Source: an uncultured Oscillospiraceae bacterium
GTDB lineage: Bacteria; Bacillota; Clostridia; Oscillospirales; Oscillospiraceae
DNA: 21,807 bases
Direction: 5' to 3'
Assembly: GCA_910578505.1 (NCBI GenBank)
Contig: CAJTPV010000043.1
Coordinates: 1-21,807 of the forward strand
The position numbers were made by a program, and so were the translations under genes. The notes beneath the pieces are model-generated. The model was given only the letters and a program-made list of their open reading frames with translations. It made no database searches and was not told where the DNA came from. Of this stretch, positions 14,417 to 21,588 are shown one piece after another (position 1 is the first letter of the stretch; each line of letters starts with the position of its first letter).

Positions 14417-14445
14417 AGTATACCGTAGGTTTTTTGAAAATGCAA
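14417..14445 (-). promoter_or_regulatory. Promoter of tRNA-Leu
   Basis: On the minus strand, TTGCAT (14445-14440), 17-nt spacer, TATACT (14422-14417), about 20 nt upstream of the mature tRNA 5' end. Confidence 0.7.
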
Positions 14446-14717
14446 GAGAAATATTCATAAAATCCGGTACATTCTCCACAATTTTTCGGGCAACCTGCAC
14501 ATCCCCCGTGATTGCCGCCCGCCCATAGCCGGCGGCCCAAATTGCCCGCTGCAGATGAAATTGGAACAATTTCCCATTTATGTAAAAAGAAAAAGGCCCG
14601 TTTTTCCAGGTAAACCCCAAGATTCGACTTGTGTTTTCTGTCTGTTTATGGTAATTTGTAAGCAAGGCATAACGAAGCTTCAATATTTCGTCTAAACAGA
14701 CGGACAGCCATCAAGTA

Positions 14718-14726
14718 TTGTCGACA
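14718..14726 (+). promoter_or_regulatory. 0A-box-like site before spo0A; rest of the 14446-14752 gap
   Basis: TTGTCGACA resembles the Spo0A recognition core TGTCGAA with one mismatch and lies 27 bases before the spo0A start. Autoregulation is known for spo0A in spore formers, but this site is weak evidence. I find no convincing sigma-A or sigma-H promoter in the gap. A small inverted repeat CGTCT/AGACG lies at about 14690-14703. No gene is supported in 14446-14752. Confidence 0.25.
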
Positions 14727-14752
14727 TGAACATTGTGAAAGGATAACAGGCT

Positions 14753-15514
14753 ATGGATAAAATAAGGATCGTGCTGTCGGATACGAACGAGGATGCCCGC
14801 GGCATGCTGCAGGAGGCCCTGGAGGAAACCGGACGCTTTGTCGTAACGGGCTCTACCGGAAACGGGGAGGAGACGCTGCGGCTGATTGAGGATACCGCCC
14901 CGGATATGGTGGTTTTGGATTTGATCCTGCCCGGCTTGGACGGGTTGGGGATCCTGCGCCGGCTGCAGGGCAAGAAAATGCCGCTGATTGTGGCCATCTC
15001 GGCAATGGCCTACCAGGGAACCATTGTGGAGGCTGGAAATCTGGGCGCCGCCATGTTTATCAGCAAGCCCTACCACCAGGGGGCCCTGATCGAAAATCTC
15101 CTCAGCCTGGCAGACGCCAACGGCCGCCGGCCCCACACGCCCGGTCTGGAGGAGCTGGTCACTTCCATCATCCATGAGGTGGGCGTACCCGCCCATATCA
15201 AGGGCTATCAGTATGTCCGGGAAGCGATTATGATCACGGTGGAGGATATGGAGGTCATCAACTCTGTGACAAAGGTGCTCTATCCTGAGGTGGCCAAGCG
15301 GTACCATACCACCCCCAGCCGTGTGGAGCGCGCCATCCGTCACGCCATTGAGGTCGCCTGGGACCGGGGCGACCTGGAGACATTGCAGCGCTTCTTCGGG
15401 TATACTGTCAGCAACGCCAAGGGCAAACCGACCAACTCGGAGTTCATCGCCATGATCAGCGACAAAATTCGATTAAAGATCAAATCCTCCCCCTCCGGTC
15501 TCCAGCCCGCCTGA
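14753..15514 (+). CDS. spo0A: Sporulation master regulator Spo0A
   Basis: A 253-residue response regulator that, when phosphorylated, switches on sporulation genes. Residues 1-115 are the receiver domain: phospho-acceptor D56 (VVLDLILPGLDG), switch residue S83 in place of threonine, and lysine K105 in SKP. The acidic pocket has D10 but threonine at 11, where the Bacillus protein has a second aspartate. Residues about 135-253 are the Spo0A-specific DNA-binding domain (IIHEVGVPAHIKGYQYVREA, then PSRVERAIRHAIEVAW as recognition helix). The length is complete. Start ATG at 14753 follows AAAGGA at good spacing. It stands alone, with the next gene on its own promoter, and the usual spoIVB neighbour is not present. 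Its presence marks the host as an endospore-lineage member. Confidence 0.95.
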   Translation: MDKIRIVLSDTNEDARGMLQEALEETGRFVVTGSTGNGEETLRLIEDTAPDMVVLDLILPGLDGLGILRRLQGKKMPLIVAISAMAYQGTIVEAGNLGAAMFISKPYHQGALIENLLSLADANGRRPHTPGLEELVTSIIHEVGVPAHIKGYQYVREAIMITVEDMEVINSVTKVLYPEVAKRYHTTPSRVERAIRHAIEVAWDRGDLETLQRFFGYTVSNAKGKPTNSEFIAMISDKIRLKIKSSPSGLQPA

Positions 15515-15538
15515 GAGGAAAAACAGGGGGAGCGGGGC

Positions 15539-15567
15539 TTGCGGACCGGTTGATTTTCTGCTATACT
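15539..15567 (+). promoter_or_regulatory. Promoter of the TSCPD-domain gene
   Basis: TTGCGG (15539-15544), 17-nt spacer, TATACT (15562-15567). It separates this gene from spo0A. Confidence 0.65.
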
Positions 15568-15624
15568 ATGTCCCTGGTATTGTTCCCCGCCGCGGGGAAA
15601 TCATACGAAAGGAGACATTCCGCC

Positions 15625-15882
15625 ATGACATATACCTACCGCACCAGCGGCACCTGCTCTACCCAGATTGACCTGGAGCTGGAGGATGGTATTATCCAAT
15701 CTGTCGCCTTTACCGGCGGCTGCAACGGGAATTTGCAGGGCATCAGCCGGCTGGTTACCGGTATGCCCGCAGAGGAGGCCGCCGGCAAGCTGGAGGGGAT
15801 CCAGTGCGGCTGGAAGCCCACCAGCTGCCCGGATCAGCTGTCCAAAGCCCTCCGGGAGGCGCTGGCCCAGGAACAAAAGTAG
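15625..15882 (+). CDS. TSCPD-domain protein (TIGR03905 family)
   Basis: An 85-residue protein consisting of one TSCPD domain, named after the motif present here as PTSCPDQL. Four cysteines at the family positions (C11, C33 in GGCNGNL, C61, C68) suggest metal or thiol chemistry. The same domain ends the B12-dependent ribonucleotide reductase NrdJ, but stand-alone members have no established function. ATG at 15625 has GAAAGGAGA upstream; a further in-frame ATG at 15550 overlaps the promoter and is rejected. It is monocistronic, bounded by its promoter and a strong terminator. Confidence 0.88.
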   Translation: MTYTYRTSGTCSTQIDLELEDGIIQSVAFTGGCNGNLQGISRLVTGMPAEEAAGKLEGIQCGWKPTSCPDQLSKALREALAQEQK

Positions 15883-15900
15883 ACAATATTGGATGTTGTA

Positions 15901-15944
15901 TTTTCCGCGCAGACCCCCGGTTTTGGGTGGGCCTGCGCGGAAAA
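15901..15944. terminator. Strong terminator after the TSCPD gene
   Basis: A 12-bp perfect stem (15901-15912 with 15933-15944), with CCC/GGG pairing further in. A-runs and T-runs at the base allow termination on both strands. Confidence 0.8.
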
Positions 15945-16033
15945 TTTGTTTTCACACCGGGTTCGGGACTGGGCGCATCATCCTCCGTTGGGGAAATTCT
16001 CAGTTTTTTCACATTTTTTTGGACCGCGCATAG

Positions 16034-16062
16034 TTTACAGCGCCGCATTTGTGTGGTAGACT
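16034..16062 (+). promoter_or_regulatory. Promoter of the SEDS gene
   Basis: TTTACA (16034-16039), 17-nt spacer, TAGACT (16057-16062). Confidence 0.55.
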
Positions 16063-16092
16063 AGCAGAGAACTTTTGTCGGGAGGCGACGTT

Positions 16093-17253
16093 GTGGGCAT
16101 CCTTATCCGGCTGCGGGAAGCAGCTCAGGACATTTTCAGAAAAGCGGACATGGTCCTGCTGGCGCTGTGCCTGGTATCCACAGCGTTCGGCATTGTGTTG
16201 ATTGCCAGCGCCACCAACTACCGCGGGCCCGAGTTCCAGATGCGCCGGGTCATACTCCAGACTGTGGGCACGCTGCTGGGACTTGCCGCGTATTTTATAT
16301 TTTCCAACACAGACGTGGAGCATTTTGCGGAAAAATGGCCCCTCTTTTTGATTTTCAATCTGGGCTTTATCGCGCTGCTGCTGCCGTTCGGCATAGACGA
16401 CGGCACCGGCAACCGGGCCTGGCTGGACTTCAGCTGGCTGCCCATGAGCATCCAGCCGGCGGAGGTGGTCAAGCTGTCCTATACCATCCTGCTGGCCAAA
16501 CAGATTGCCTGGTTCCGGGAGCGGCGGGGCATGCGGGGGCTGGGCTCCCTGGTGTTCCCTGCGGGCCACGCGGCCTTCATGTTCCTGTGGATTTATGTGA
16601 TCTCCCACGACGCGGGCAGCGGCCTGGTCTATCTGGTCATCTACGCGGCCATGGCCCTGGCAGCGGGGCTGGCCTGGTACTGGTTCGCCGCGGGCTTCAG
16701 CATATTGGCCCTGGGGATCGGCGGGCTGGCGCTGTTTGACAAGCTGCCCACCTACTGGCTCAACCGCATCCTGGTGGTCTTCGACCACAGCTACGATGAG
16801 GCCGTTGCCTGGCAGCAGACCCGCAGCATGATGGCCCTGGGCAGCGGCGGGCTGTTCGGCCAGGGCCTGTTCCACGGGATACAGACCCAGTCCAGCGCGG
16901 GGCTCCCGGCGCGGCAGACGGACTTTATTTTCTCCGTGTGCGGCGAGGAACTGGGGCTGATGGGCTGCCTGCTGATCATCATCCTGGAATTTCTGATTGT
17001 TTACCGCTGCTTCCATACCGCCCGGCTGGCCCACAGCTCCATGGACGCGCTGATCTGCGTTGGCTTTGCCTCCATGCTGATCGTCCAGGTCGTGGAAAAT
17101 ATCGGCATGTGCCTGTTTGTGATGCCGGTCATCGGCCTGCCGCTGCCCTTTTTCAGCTACGGGGGAAGTTCCATTGTGACGCTGTACACGGCCATGGGGA
17201 TCGTCTCCGGCGTGCGGGGCCGGACGCTGCCGGACTGGCTGCGGAAGACGTGA
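16093..17253 (+). CDS. FtsW/RodA/SpoVE-family (SEDS) peptidoglycan glycosyltransferase
   Basis: A 386-residue polytopic membrane protein with about ten hydrophobic segments. SEDS proteins polymerise lipid II into glycan strands, working with a class B penicillin-binding protein in elongation, division or spore cortex synthesis. Visible family motifs are NRAWLDFSWLPMSIQPAEVV, MMALGSGGLFGQGL, ARQTDFIFSVCGEELGLMG, and the C-terminal GLPLPFFSYGGSSIV. GSGGLFGQG followed by HGIQTQ is nearer RodA than FtsW. I start at GTG 16093, seven bases after GGGAGG; a TTG at 16075 lies before that site. No penicillin-binding protein or mre gene is adjacent, so which process it serves cannot be told. It may be co-transcribed with the carbonic anhydrase gene 40 bp downstream. 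Confidence 0.9.
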   Translation: MGILIRLREAAQDIFRKADMVLLALCLVSTAFGIVLIASATNYRGPEFQMRRVILQTVGTLLGLAAYFIFSNTDVEHFAEKWPLFLIFNLGFIALLLPFGIDDGTGNRAWLDFSWLPMSIQPAEVVKLSYTILLAKQIAWFRERRGMRGLGSLVFPAGHAAFMFLWIYVISHDAGSGLVYLVIYAAMALAAGLAWYWFAAGFSILALGIGGLALFDKLPTYWLNRILVVFDHSYDEAVAWQQTRSMMALGSGGLFGQGLFHGIQTQSSAGLPARQTDFIFSVCGEELGLMGCLLIIILEFLIVYRCFHTARLAHSSMDALICVGFASMLIVQVVENIGMCLFVMPVIGLPLPFFSYGGSSIVTLYTAMGIVSGVRGRTLPDWLRKT

Positions 17254-17292
17254 GGGCCCGCAAGGGAAAACGAGACAGGAGGAACAGCTTTT

Positions 17293-17826
17293 ATGATAAT
17301 TCGCGCGTCAGGGAATATCCGGCCTGTGCTGGCGGCCTCGGCCAGGGGATCTGAAAACGCTGTCCTCATCGGGGACGTACAGCTGGAGGAACATGTGAGC
17401 GTCTGGTACGGCGCGGTCCTGCGGGGAGACACCTGCACCATCCGGGTGGGGGCGGGCTCCAATATCCAGGACCTCTGCGCCCTGCACTGTAGCGGCGGCC
17501 AGCCCTTGACCATCGGGAAAAATGTGGTGGTGGGCCACGGGGCCATTCTTCACAGCTGCACTGTGGAGGACGGCTGTCTGGTGGGCATGGGGGCCATCCT
17601 GCTGGACGGCTGCGTGATTGGGGCCGGGTCTGTCGTTGGGGCCGGCGCGCTGGTCCCGCCGGGGAAGGTTGTGCCGCCGGGGAGCCTGGTGGTGGGGGTG
17701 CCGGGGAAGGTCATCCGCCAGGTGACAGCGGCAGAACAGGCGGAGACGCTGGAAAACGCCGCCCATTATGTGCGCCTGGGCCGCCAGCAGCTGGCGGCAG
17801 CCGGGCCTGAGGAGGAAGAGAAATGA
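17293..17826 (+). CDS. Gamma-class carbonic anhydrase family protein
   Basis: A 177-residue left-handed beta-helix protein of the YrdA/PaaY/gamma-carbonic anhydrase family. Hexapeptide repeats run from about 20 to 140 (VWYGAVLRGD, IGKNVVVGHGAIL, GMGAILLDGCVIG). The three metal-binding histidines are in place as H65, H82 and H87. Such trimers bind zinc or iron and hydrate CO2, though many bacterial members have undetermined activity. The C-terminal helix (EQAETLENAAHYVRLGRQ) is usual for trimer packing. ATG at 17293 follows CAGGAGGAA. The stop overlaps the start of the DUF308 gene (ATGA), so the two are translationally coupled. Confidence 0.92.
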   Translation: MIIRASGNIRPVLAASARGSENAVLIGDVQLEEHVSVWYGAVLRGDTCTIRVGAGSNIQDLCALHCSGGQPLTIGKNVVVGHGAILHSCTVEDGCLVGMGAILLDGCVIGAGSVVGAGALVPPGKVVPPGSLVVGVPGKVIRQVTAAEQAETLENAAHYVRLGRQQLAAAGPEEEEK

Positions 17827-18377
17827 GCAGTAATCCCAAAATGGAGATGGGGCGGGCCATCATCGCCGCCGCTTATATCGCCGTGGGGATCATCCTGATC
17901 TCCCACCCAGGCGTTACGGGCATCATCATCTGCCGGACAGCCGGAGGGCTGGCCCTGCTTCTGGGGGGATTCCGCGTGTTCACCGCGCTGCGCGCCCGAG
18001 GGGCGGACTGGTTTTTCCAGCTGGATCTGATTGTCGGGGTTTTGCTGCTGGCCTTCGGGATCTTTGCGCTGGCGCAGCCGAAGGTGGTTCTGTCAGTCCT
18101 GCCGGTGGTATTGGGCGTGTATCTGGTGACAGAGTGCGTGGGGAAGATACAGCGGGCGCTGCTGTTGAAGAAGGGCGGCTATCCGCGCTGGTGGACGGCG
18201 CTGAGCCTGGGGCCGCTGACCGGCCTGCTGGGCGTGCTGCTGATCGTCAACCCGTTCCAGGCGGTGGAGACGTCGCTGATGCTCCTGGGGATCAGCCTGG
18301 TGGTCAATGGCGCGTCCGACCTCTGGATTCTCTGGTGCTTCGCGTCCCAGAGCGGCAGGGAGAAGAGCGGCCAATGA
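17823..18377 (+). CDS. DUF308 / HdeD-family membrane protein
   Basis: A 184-residue protein with six hydrophobic segments in three pairs (for example AIIAAAYIAVGIILISHPG, LIVGVLLLAFGIFALAQP, GPLTGLLGVLLIVNPF). The recurring G-I/L...P pattern after each pair is typical of HdeD/DUF308 proteins. HdeD of E. coli is linked to acid tolerance, but the mechanism is unknown. It is coupled to the carbonic anhydrase gene by a 4-base ATGA overlap; a joint role in pH or CO2 handling is a reasonable inference. A terminator follows. Confidence 0.85.
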   Translation: MSSNPKMEMGRAIIAAAYIAVGIILISHPGVTGIIICRTAGGLALLLGGFRVFTALRARGADWFFQLDLIVGVLLLAFGIFALAQPKVVLSVLPVVLGVYLVTECVGKIQRALLLKKGGYPRWWTALSLGPLTGLLGVLLIVNPFQAVETSLMLLGISLVVNGASDLWILWCFASQSGREKSGQ

Positions 18378-18400
18378 CCCGTGTGCAATAGAGATAGAAC

Positions 18401-18432
18401 GGCCAGCACTCACGGCCATGCGAGTGCTGGCC
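18401..18432 (+). terminator. Terminator of the SEDS - carbonic anhydrase - DUF308 unit
   Basis: An 11-bp perfect stem (GGCCAGCACTC, 18401-18411, with 18422-18432), followed by CTGTTTTCC. Confidence 0.8.
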
Positions 18433-18475
18433 CTGTTTTCCGCCGGAAGCGGAGAGGTCCTTTATGCGCCGGCTT

Positions 18476-18499
18476 GCTCAGCTCAAGGCTCAGCTCAAG
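18476..18499 (+). repeat. Two tandem copies of a 12-bp repeat
   Basis: GCTCAGCTCAAG occurs twice head to tail, 15 bases upstream of the -35 box of the second chemoreceptor promoter. It could be an activator site or a slippage product; copy-number variation would be easy. Confidence 0.6.
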
Positions 18500-18513
18500 G
18501 ATAAATTTTACTC

Positions 18514-18542
18514 TTGCTTATTTTTCCATTATACTATATAAT
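18514..18542 (+). promoter_or_regulatory. Promoter of the second chemoreceptor gene
   Basis: TTGCTT (18514-18519), 17-nt spacer, perfect TATAAT (18537-18542). About 80 nt of leader follow without a clear fold. Confidence 0.7.
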
Positions 18543-18625
18543 GATGAATACATCCGCGGGCGGCTTTGGGAGGGCCGGCGCGGTAAATGCGCTATATTTC
18601 CGAATAACAGAAAGGGTGCGTGTGT

Positions 18626-20290
18626 ATGATGCGAAAAAGTATTAAGAGGACCGTGGCCATCCGGGTGGTAGCCGCGCTCGTTTCCATTCTCCTGTTCAGC
18701 TGCCTGACGACTTACAATATTTTCCGTATCCAGGGCCTTGAGGCCACCAATACCCAGGCCAACAGCCTCCTGGACAGAGCCAACAAGGCGGAGACCGCCC
18801 ACTATAAATGGTCCTCCGGCCTCAGCAACGCCCTGTACGCCGGCGCGGAATTCACCGGCAGCATTGACCCCACTACCTGCGTCCTGGGCCAGTGGCTCTA
18901 CGGTGACGCGGGCACGGAGGACGCGGCGGTGCTGGCCCTGCGCTCGCAGATCGAGCCGATACATAAGGAGATCCACGAGTCCGCCACCTATGTCCTGGAC
19001 CTGCTCTCCACCAACCCCACCCAGGCGCGGGACTACTATCAGACAACCATCCAGGGCAATCTCCAGTCGCTGGTGGGACAGCTGGACCAGATCATTGAGC
19101 GGACCACGGTTATCAGCAATGAGAGCGCGGCCAAGGTGGAGCAGACCATCTACATCATGCATATCACCTGCGCGGTGTGCCTGGCCCTGTCCCTTGTGTG
19201 CCTGATCGGCTTGATCCTCTTCGTCCTGAAGGAGGTCATCCGGCCCATCCTGCTCATCACCGAGTGCAGCAAGCCCCTGCAGGAGGGCCGCCTGGCTGTG
19301 GACATTTCCTACAGCTCTAACAACGAGCTGGGAGAAATGGCGGAGACGCTCAAGCAGTCCCTGGCGCGGATCGAGTCCTATGTGGCGGACATCAACCGCG
19401 TCATGGACCACCTGTCCCGCGGCGATTTCGACGTCACCACCTCGATCCCCTTTGTTGGCGACTTCCGCTCCATTGAGGAGTCCATCGACAGCCTGACGGC
19501 CAACCTCTCCAGCACAATGGCCAGCATCTCCCAGGCGGAGCAGCGGATCTCCGGCAACGCCGAGCAGCTCTCCAGCAGCTCCCAGTCCCTGGCCCAGGGC
19601 GCTACCGAGCAGGCCAGCGCTGTGGAGGAGATGTACGCCACCCTGGACGACCTGTCCAGAAGCGCCGGCGAGAACGTGAAGGCCTCCGCCGCCGCCCAGG
19701 AGAGCGCCCGCCTGACCGGCGAGCAGGTACAGATCAGCGGAAAACAGATGGAGCAGATGGTGTCGGCCATGGGCGACATCAGCAAGGCGTCCCAGGAGAT
19801 TGGCCGCATCCTGTCCACCATTGAGGACATCGCGTTCCAGACCAATATTCTGGCGCTGAACGCGGCGGTGGAGGCCGCACGGGCCGGCGCGGCGGGCAAG
19901 GGCTTCGCCGTGGTGGCGGACGAGGTGCGCAGTCTGGCCTCCCAGTCCGACCAGGCGGCCAAGGCCACGAGAGACCTGATCGAGAACTCTGTCAAGGCCA
20001 CCGCCCAGGGCAGCAAAATCGTGGATGAGGTATCCCACTCCCTGTCGCGGACGCTGGAGCTGGTCACCCAGTCTAACGACAATATGCAGTCCATTGACGC
20101 GGCCATTCAGCACGAGGCGGAATCCATTGCCCAGGTGACAGAGGGCATCGGCCAGATTTCGGCTGTGGTGCAGACCAACTCCGCCAGCAGTGAGGAGTCG
20201 GCGGCGGTGAGCACGGAGCTGTTCGACCAGGTCCGCACCCTGCAGGATCATCTCCGCCATTTCAAGCTCCGGCAGGTGCGGCTGGGCTGA
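18626..20290 (+). CDS. Methyl-accepting chemotaxis protein with CZB-like zinc-binding sensor
   Basis: A 554-residue chemoreceptor. TM1 is at about 9-33 and TM2 at about 176-201. Between them is a helical sensor with the chemoreceptor zinc-binding (CZB) pattern: H59, then C85-V-L-G-Q-W90, then H113-x3-H117. CZB domains bind zinc through one cysteine and three histidines and sense hypochlorous acid or zinc; most known ones are cytoplasmic, while here the domain should face outward. A HAMP linker and a full signalling domain follow, with tip EDIAFQTNILALNAAVEAAR and GKGFAVVADEVRSLA, and no terminal pentapeptide. ATG 18626 is nine bases after AAAGGG; ATG 18629 and an upstream GTG at 18620 are alternatives. 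It is monocistronic, with its own promoter and a strong terminator. Confidence 0.9.
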   Translation: MMRKSIKRTVAIRVVAALVSILLFSCLTTYNIFRIQGLEATNTQANSLLDRANKAETAHYKWSSGLSNALYAGAEFTGSIDPTTCVLGQWLYGDAGTEDAAVLALRSQIEPIHKEIHESATYVLDLLSTNPTQARDYYQTTIQGNLQSLVGQLDQIIERTTVISNESAAKVEQTIYIMHITCAVCLALSLVCLIGLILFVLKEVIRPILLITECSKPLQEGRLAVDISYSSNNELGEMAETLKQSLARIESYVADINRVMDHLSRGDFDVTTSIPFVGDFRSIEESIDSLTANLSSTMASISQAEQRISGNAEQLSSSSQSLAQGATEQASAVEEMYATLDDLSRSAGENVKASAAAQESARLTGEQVQISGKQMEQMVSAMGDISKASQEIGRILSTIEDIAFQTNILALNAAVEAARAGAAGKGFAVVADEVRSLASQSDQAAKATRDLIENSVKATAQGSKIVDEVSHSLSRTLELVTQSNDNMQSIDAAIQHEAESIAQVTEGIGQISAVVQTNSASSEESAAVSTELFDQVRTLQDHLRHFKLRQVRLG

Positions 20291-20320
20291 CGCGCCCGCC
20301 AGCCGCAAGGAGAGTACACA

Positions 20321-20357
20321 GCGCCCGCGCCGGGTCCGGATAGGCGCGGGCGCTTTT
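20321..20357 (+). terminator. Rho-independent terminator of the second chemoreceptor gene
   Basis: An 11-bp GC stem (20321-20331 with 20343-20353), followed by TTTT at 20354-20357. Confidence 0.85.
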
Positions 20358-20394
20358 CTCACTCCGGACCGACGGGGGAAAGGATACGACTGCT

Positions 20395-21429
20395 ATGAAA
20401 CGGAGACCGGAACTGGACTATATGAACGCCATCGCCTGTCTGCTGGTGATCCTCATCCATGTGCTGTCGGTGGGGATTGTGGAGGCGGACCCCGCCTCCT
20501 GGCAGGCGGCGGCGATTTATTTCCCCTGGCGGCTGGCGGCCTTTGTGGTGCCCATGTTCCTGTACACCGCCGCCGTGAAGCTGGCCCAGCAGTACGGCGG
20601 CGCGGACCTCTCCCCCGGAATGTATCTGCGCTACGTCCTCCGCCGCCTGCAGAAAATCTATGTGCCCTATGTCCTCTGGGTGCTGCTCTACTACGCCTAC
20701 TATATCCGCCGGGGGTATGTGGCGGGGAATCTGCGGGAGCTGCTGTCCTACATCTGGATCGGGAACCTGTCGTCGCCGTTCTACTTTGTCATCATTATCA
20801 TGCAGTTTTATCTGCTCATGCCCCTCTGGGTGTGGCTGCTCCGGCGGGTCCCGGCGTGTGTGGGGATGGGCGCGGGCCTGTTCGTCACCCTTTGCATGTT
20901 CCAGGCCGGGGCCTTTGCGTCCCACTTCGGCGTCACGCTCCAGTACACGGACCGGTGCTGCCTGACCTACAGCGTGTTCTGGGTGGCCGGGCTGTACGCG
21001 GGGAAGTATTACGACCGCCTGCTGCCGGTGCTGCGGGAGCGGTGGACCTGGATTTTCTCCGGCGCGGCTGTGGGATTGTACGGCATCTTCTTTTATCTGC
21101 AATACGCCAACAATATCACCCTCTATGGCACGTCCGGCATCAAGACCGCCGCCGACCTGCTGTCCATCCTGCTGGTCCACGCCGTGGGGCTGCGCCTGGC
21201 GGCGTGCGGGGGATTTGTGACCAGGCTGCTGCGGGGCGTGTACAAGTATTCGTTTTCCGTGTACCTGTGCCACTGCCTGTTTTTGACGGCGCTGGAGGCC
21301 CATCTGCCCCGGCTGGGGATCACGCGGCTGAGCGCGGTGCTGTCCATCCGGGCGCTGGTGTGTTACACGCTGCCGTTCCTGCTGTGCTGGCTGTTGGGGA
21401 AGGTGCGGCGGGTTTTCCAGAAGACATAA
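20395..21429 (+). CDS. Acyltransferase-3 family membrane protein
   Basis: A 344-residue protein with about ten membrane segments. It belongs to the acyltransferase-3 (OafA/NolL-like) family, which moves acyl groups such as acetyl across the membrane onto cell-surface sugars, peptidoglycan or lipids. Visible are the N-terminal RRPELDYMNAIACLLVILIH, with the family's catalytic-type histidine H22, and the basic YVLRRLQKIYVPYVLW after the second helix. The length is normal. Start ATG 20395 follows GAAAGGA. The substrate cannot be told. Only about 20 bp separate its stop from the left end of an IS66-type element, so its own terminator is missing or displaced. Confidence 0.88.
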   Translation: MKRRPELDYMNAIACLLVILIHVLSVGIVEADPASWQAAAIYFPWRLAAFVVPMFLYTAAVKLAQQYGGADLSPGMYLRYVLRRLQKIYVPYVLWVLLYYAYYIRRGYVAGNLRELLSYIWIGNLSSPFYFVIIIMQFYLLMPLWVWLLRRVPACVGMGAGLFVTLCMFQAGAFASHFGVTLQYTDRCCLTYSVFWVAGLYAGKYYDRLLPVLRERWTWIFSGAAVGLYGIFFYLQYANNITLYGTSGIKTAADLLSILLVHAVGLRLAACGGFVTRLLRGVYKYSFSVYLCHCLFLTALEAHLPRLGITRLSAVLSIRALVCYTLPFLLCWLLGKVRRVFQKT

Positions 21430-21520
21430 CAAAGGGACCCTGGAGAAGCGTAAGCGTAAACCATCCCACCGTCTTGCATCAGGCAGAGCAAAATGAGAAA
21501 ATGCAATAGAGTCTGAAGTA

Positions 21521-21551
21521 GTGCCATGTACTATCGGAAAGTACATGGCAC
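21521..21551 (+). other. Perfect 12-bp hairpin in the IS66 leader
   Basis: Arms 21521-21532 and 21540-21551 pair perfectly around a 7-nt loop, 24 nt before the ribosome site of tnpA. Such leader stems in insertion sequences may limit translation from outside transcripts; that role is inferred. Confidence 0.7.
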
Positions 21552-21588
21552 AGCATATAGAAAGACAAGATTTTAGGAGGGAAAGGAA

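Noticed and set aside
14159..14683. 174-codon open frame on the minus strand over the tRNA
   Set aside because: It includes the whole tRNA-Leu, its promoter and terminator, has no ribosome site and no family match.
18518..20362. 614-codon open frame on the minus strand
   Set aside because: Antisense to a clear chemoreceptor gene and rich in Gly/His/Leu repeats; a GC-driven shadow.
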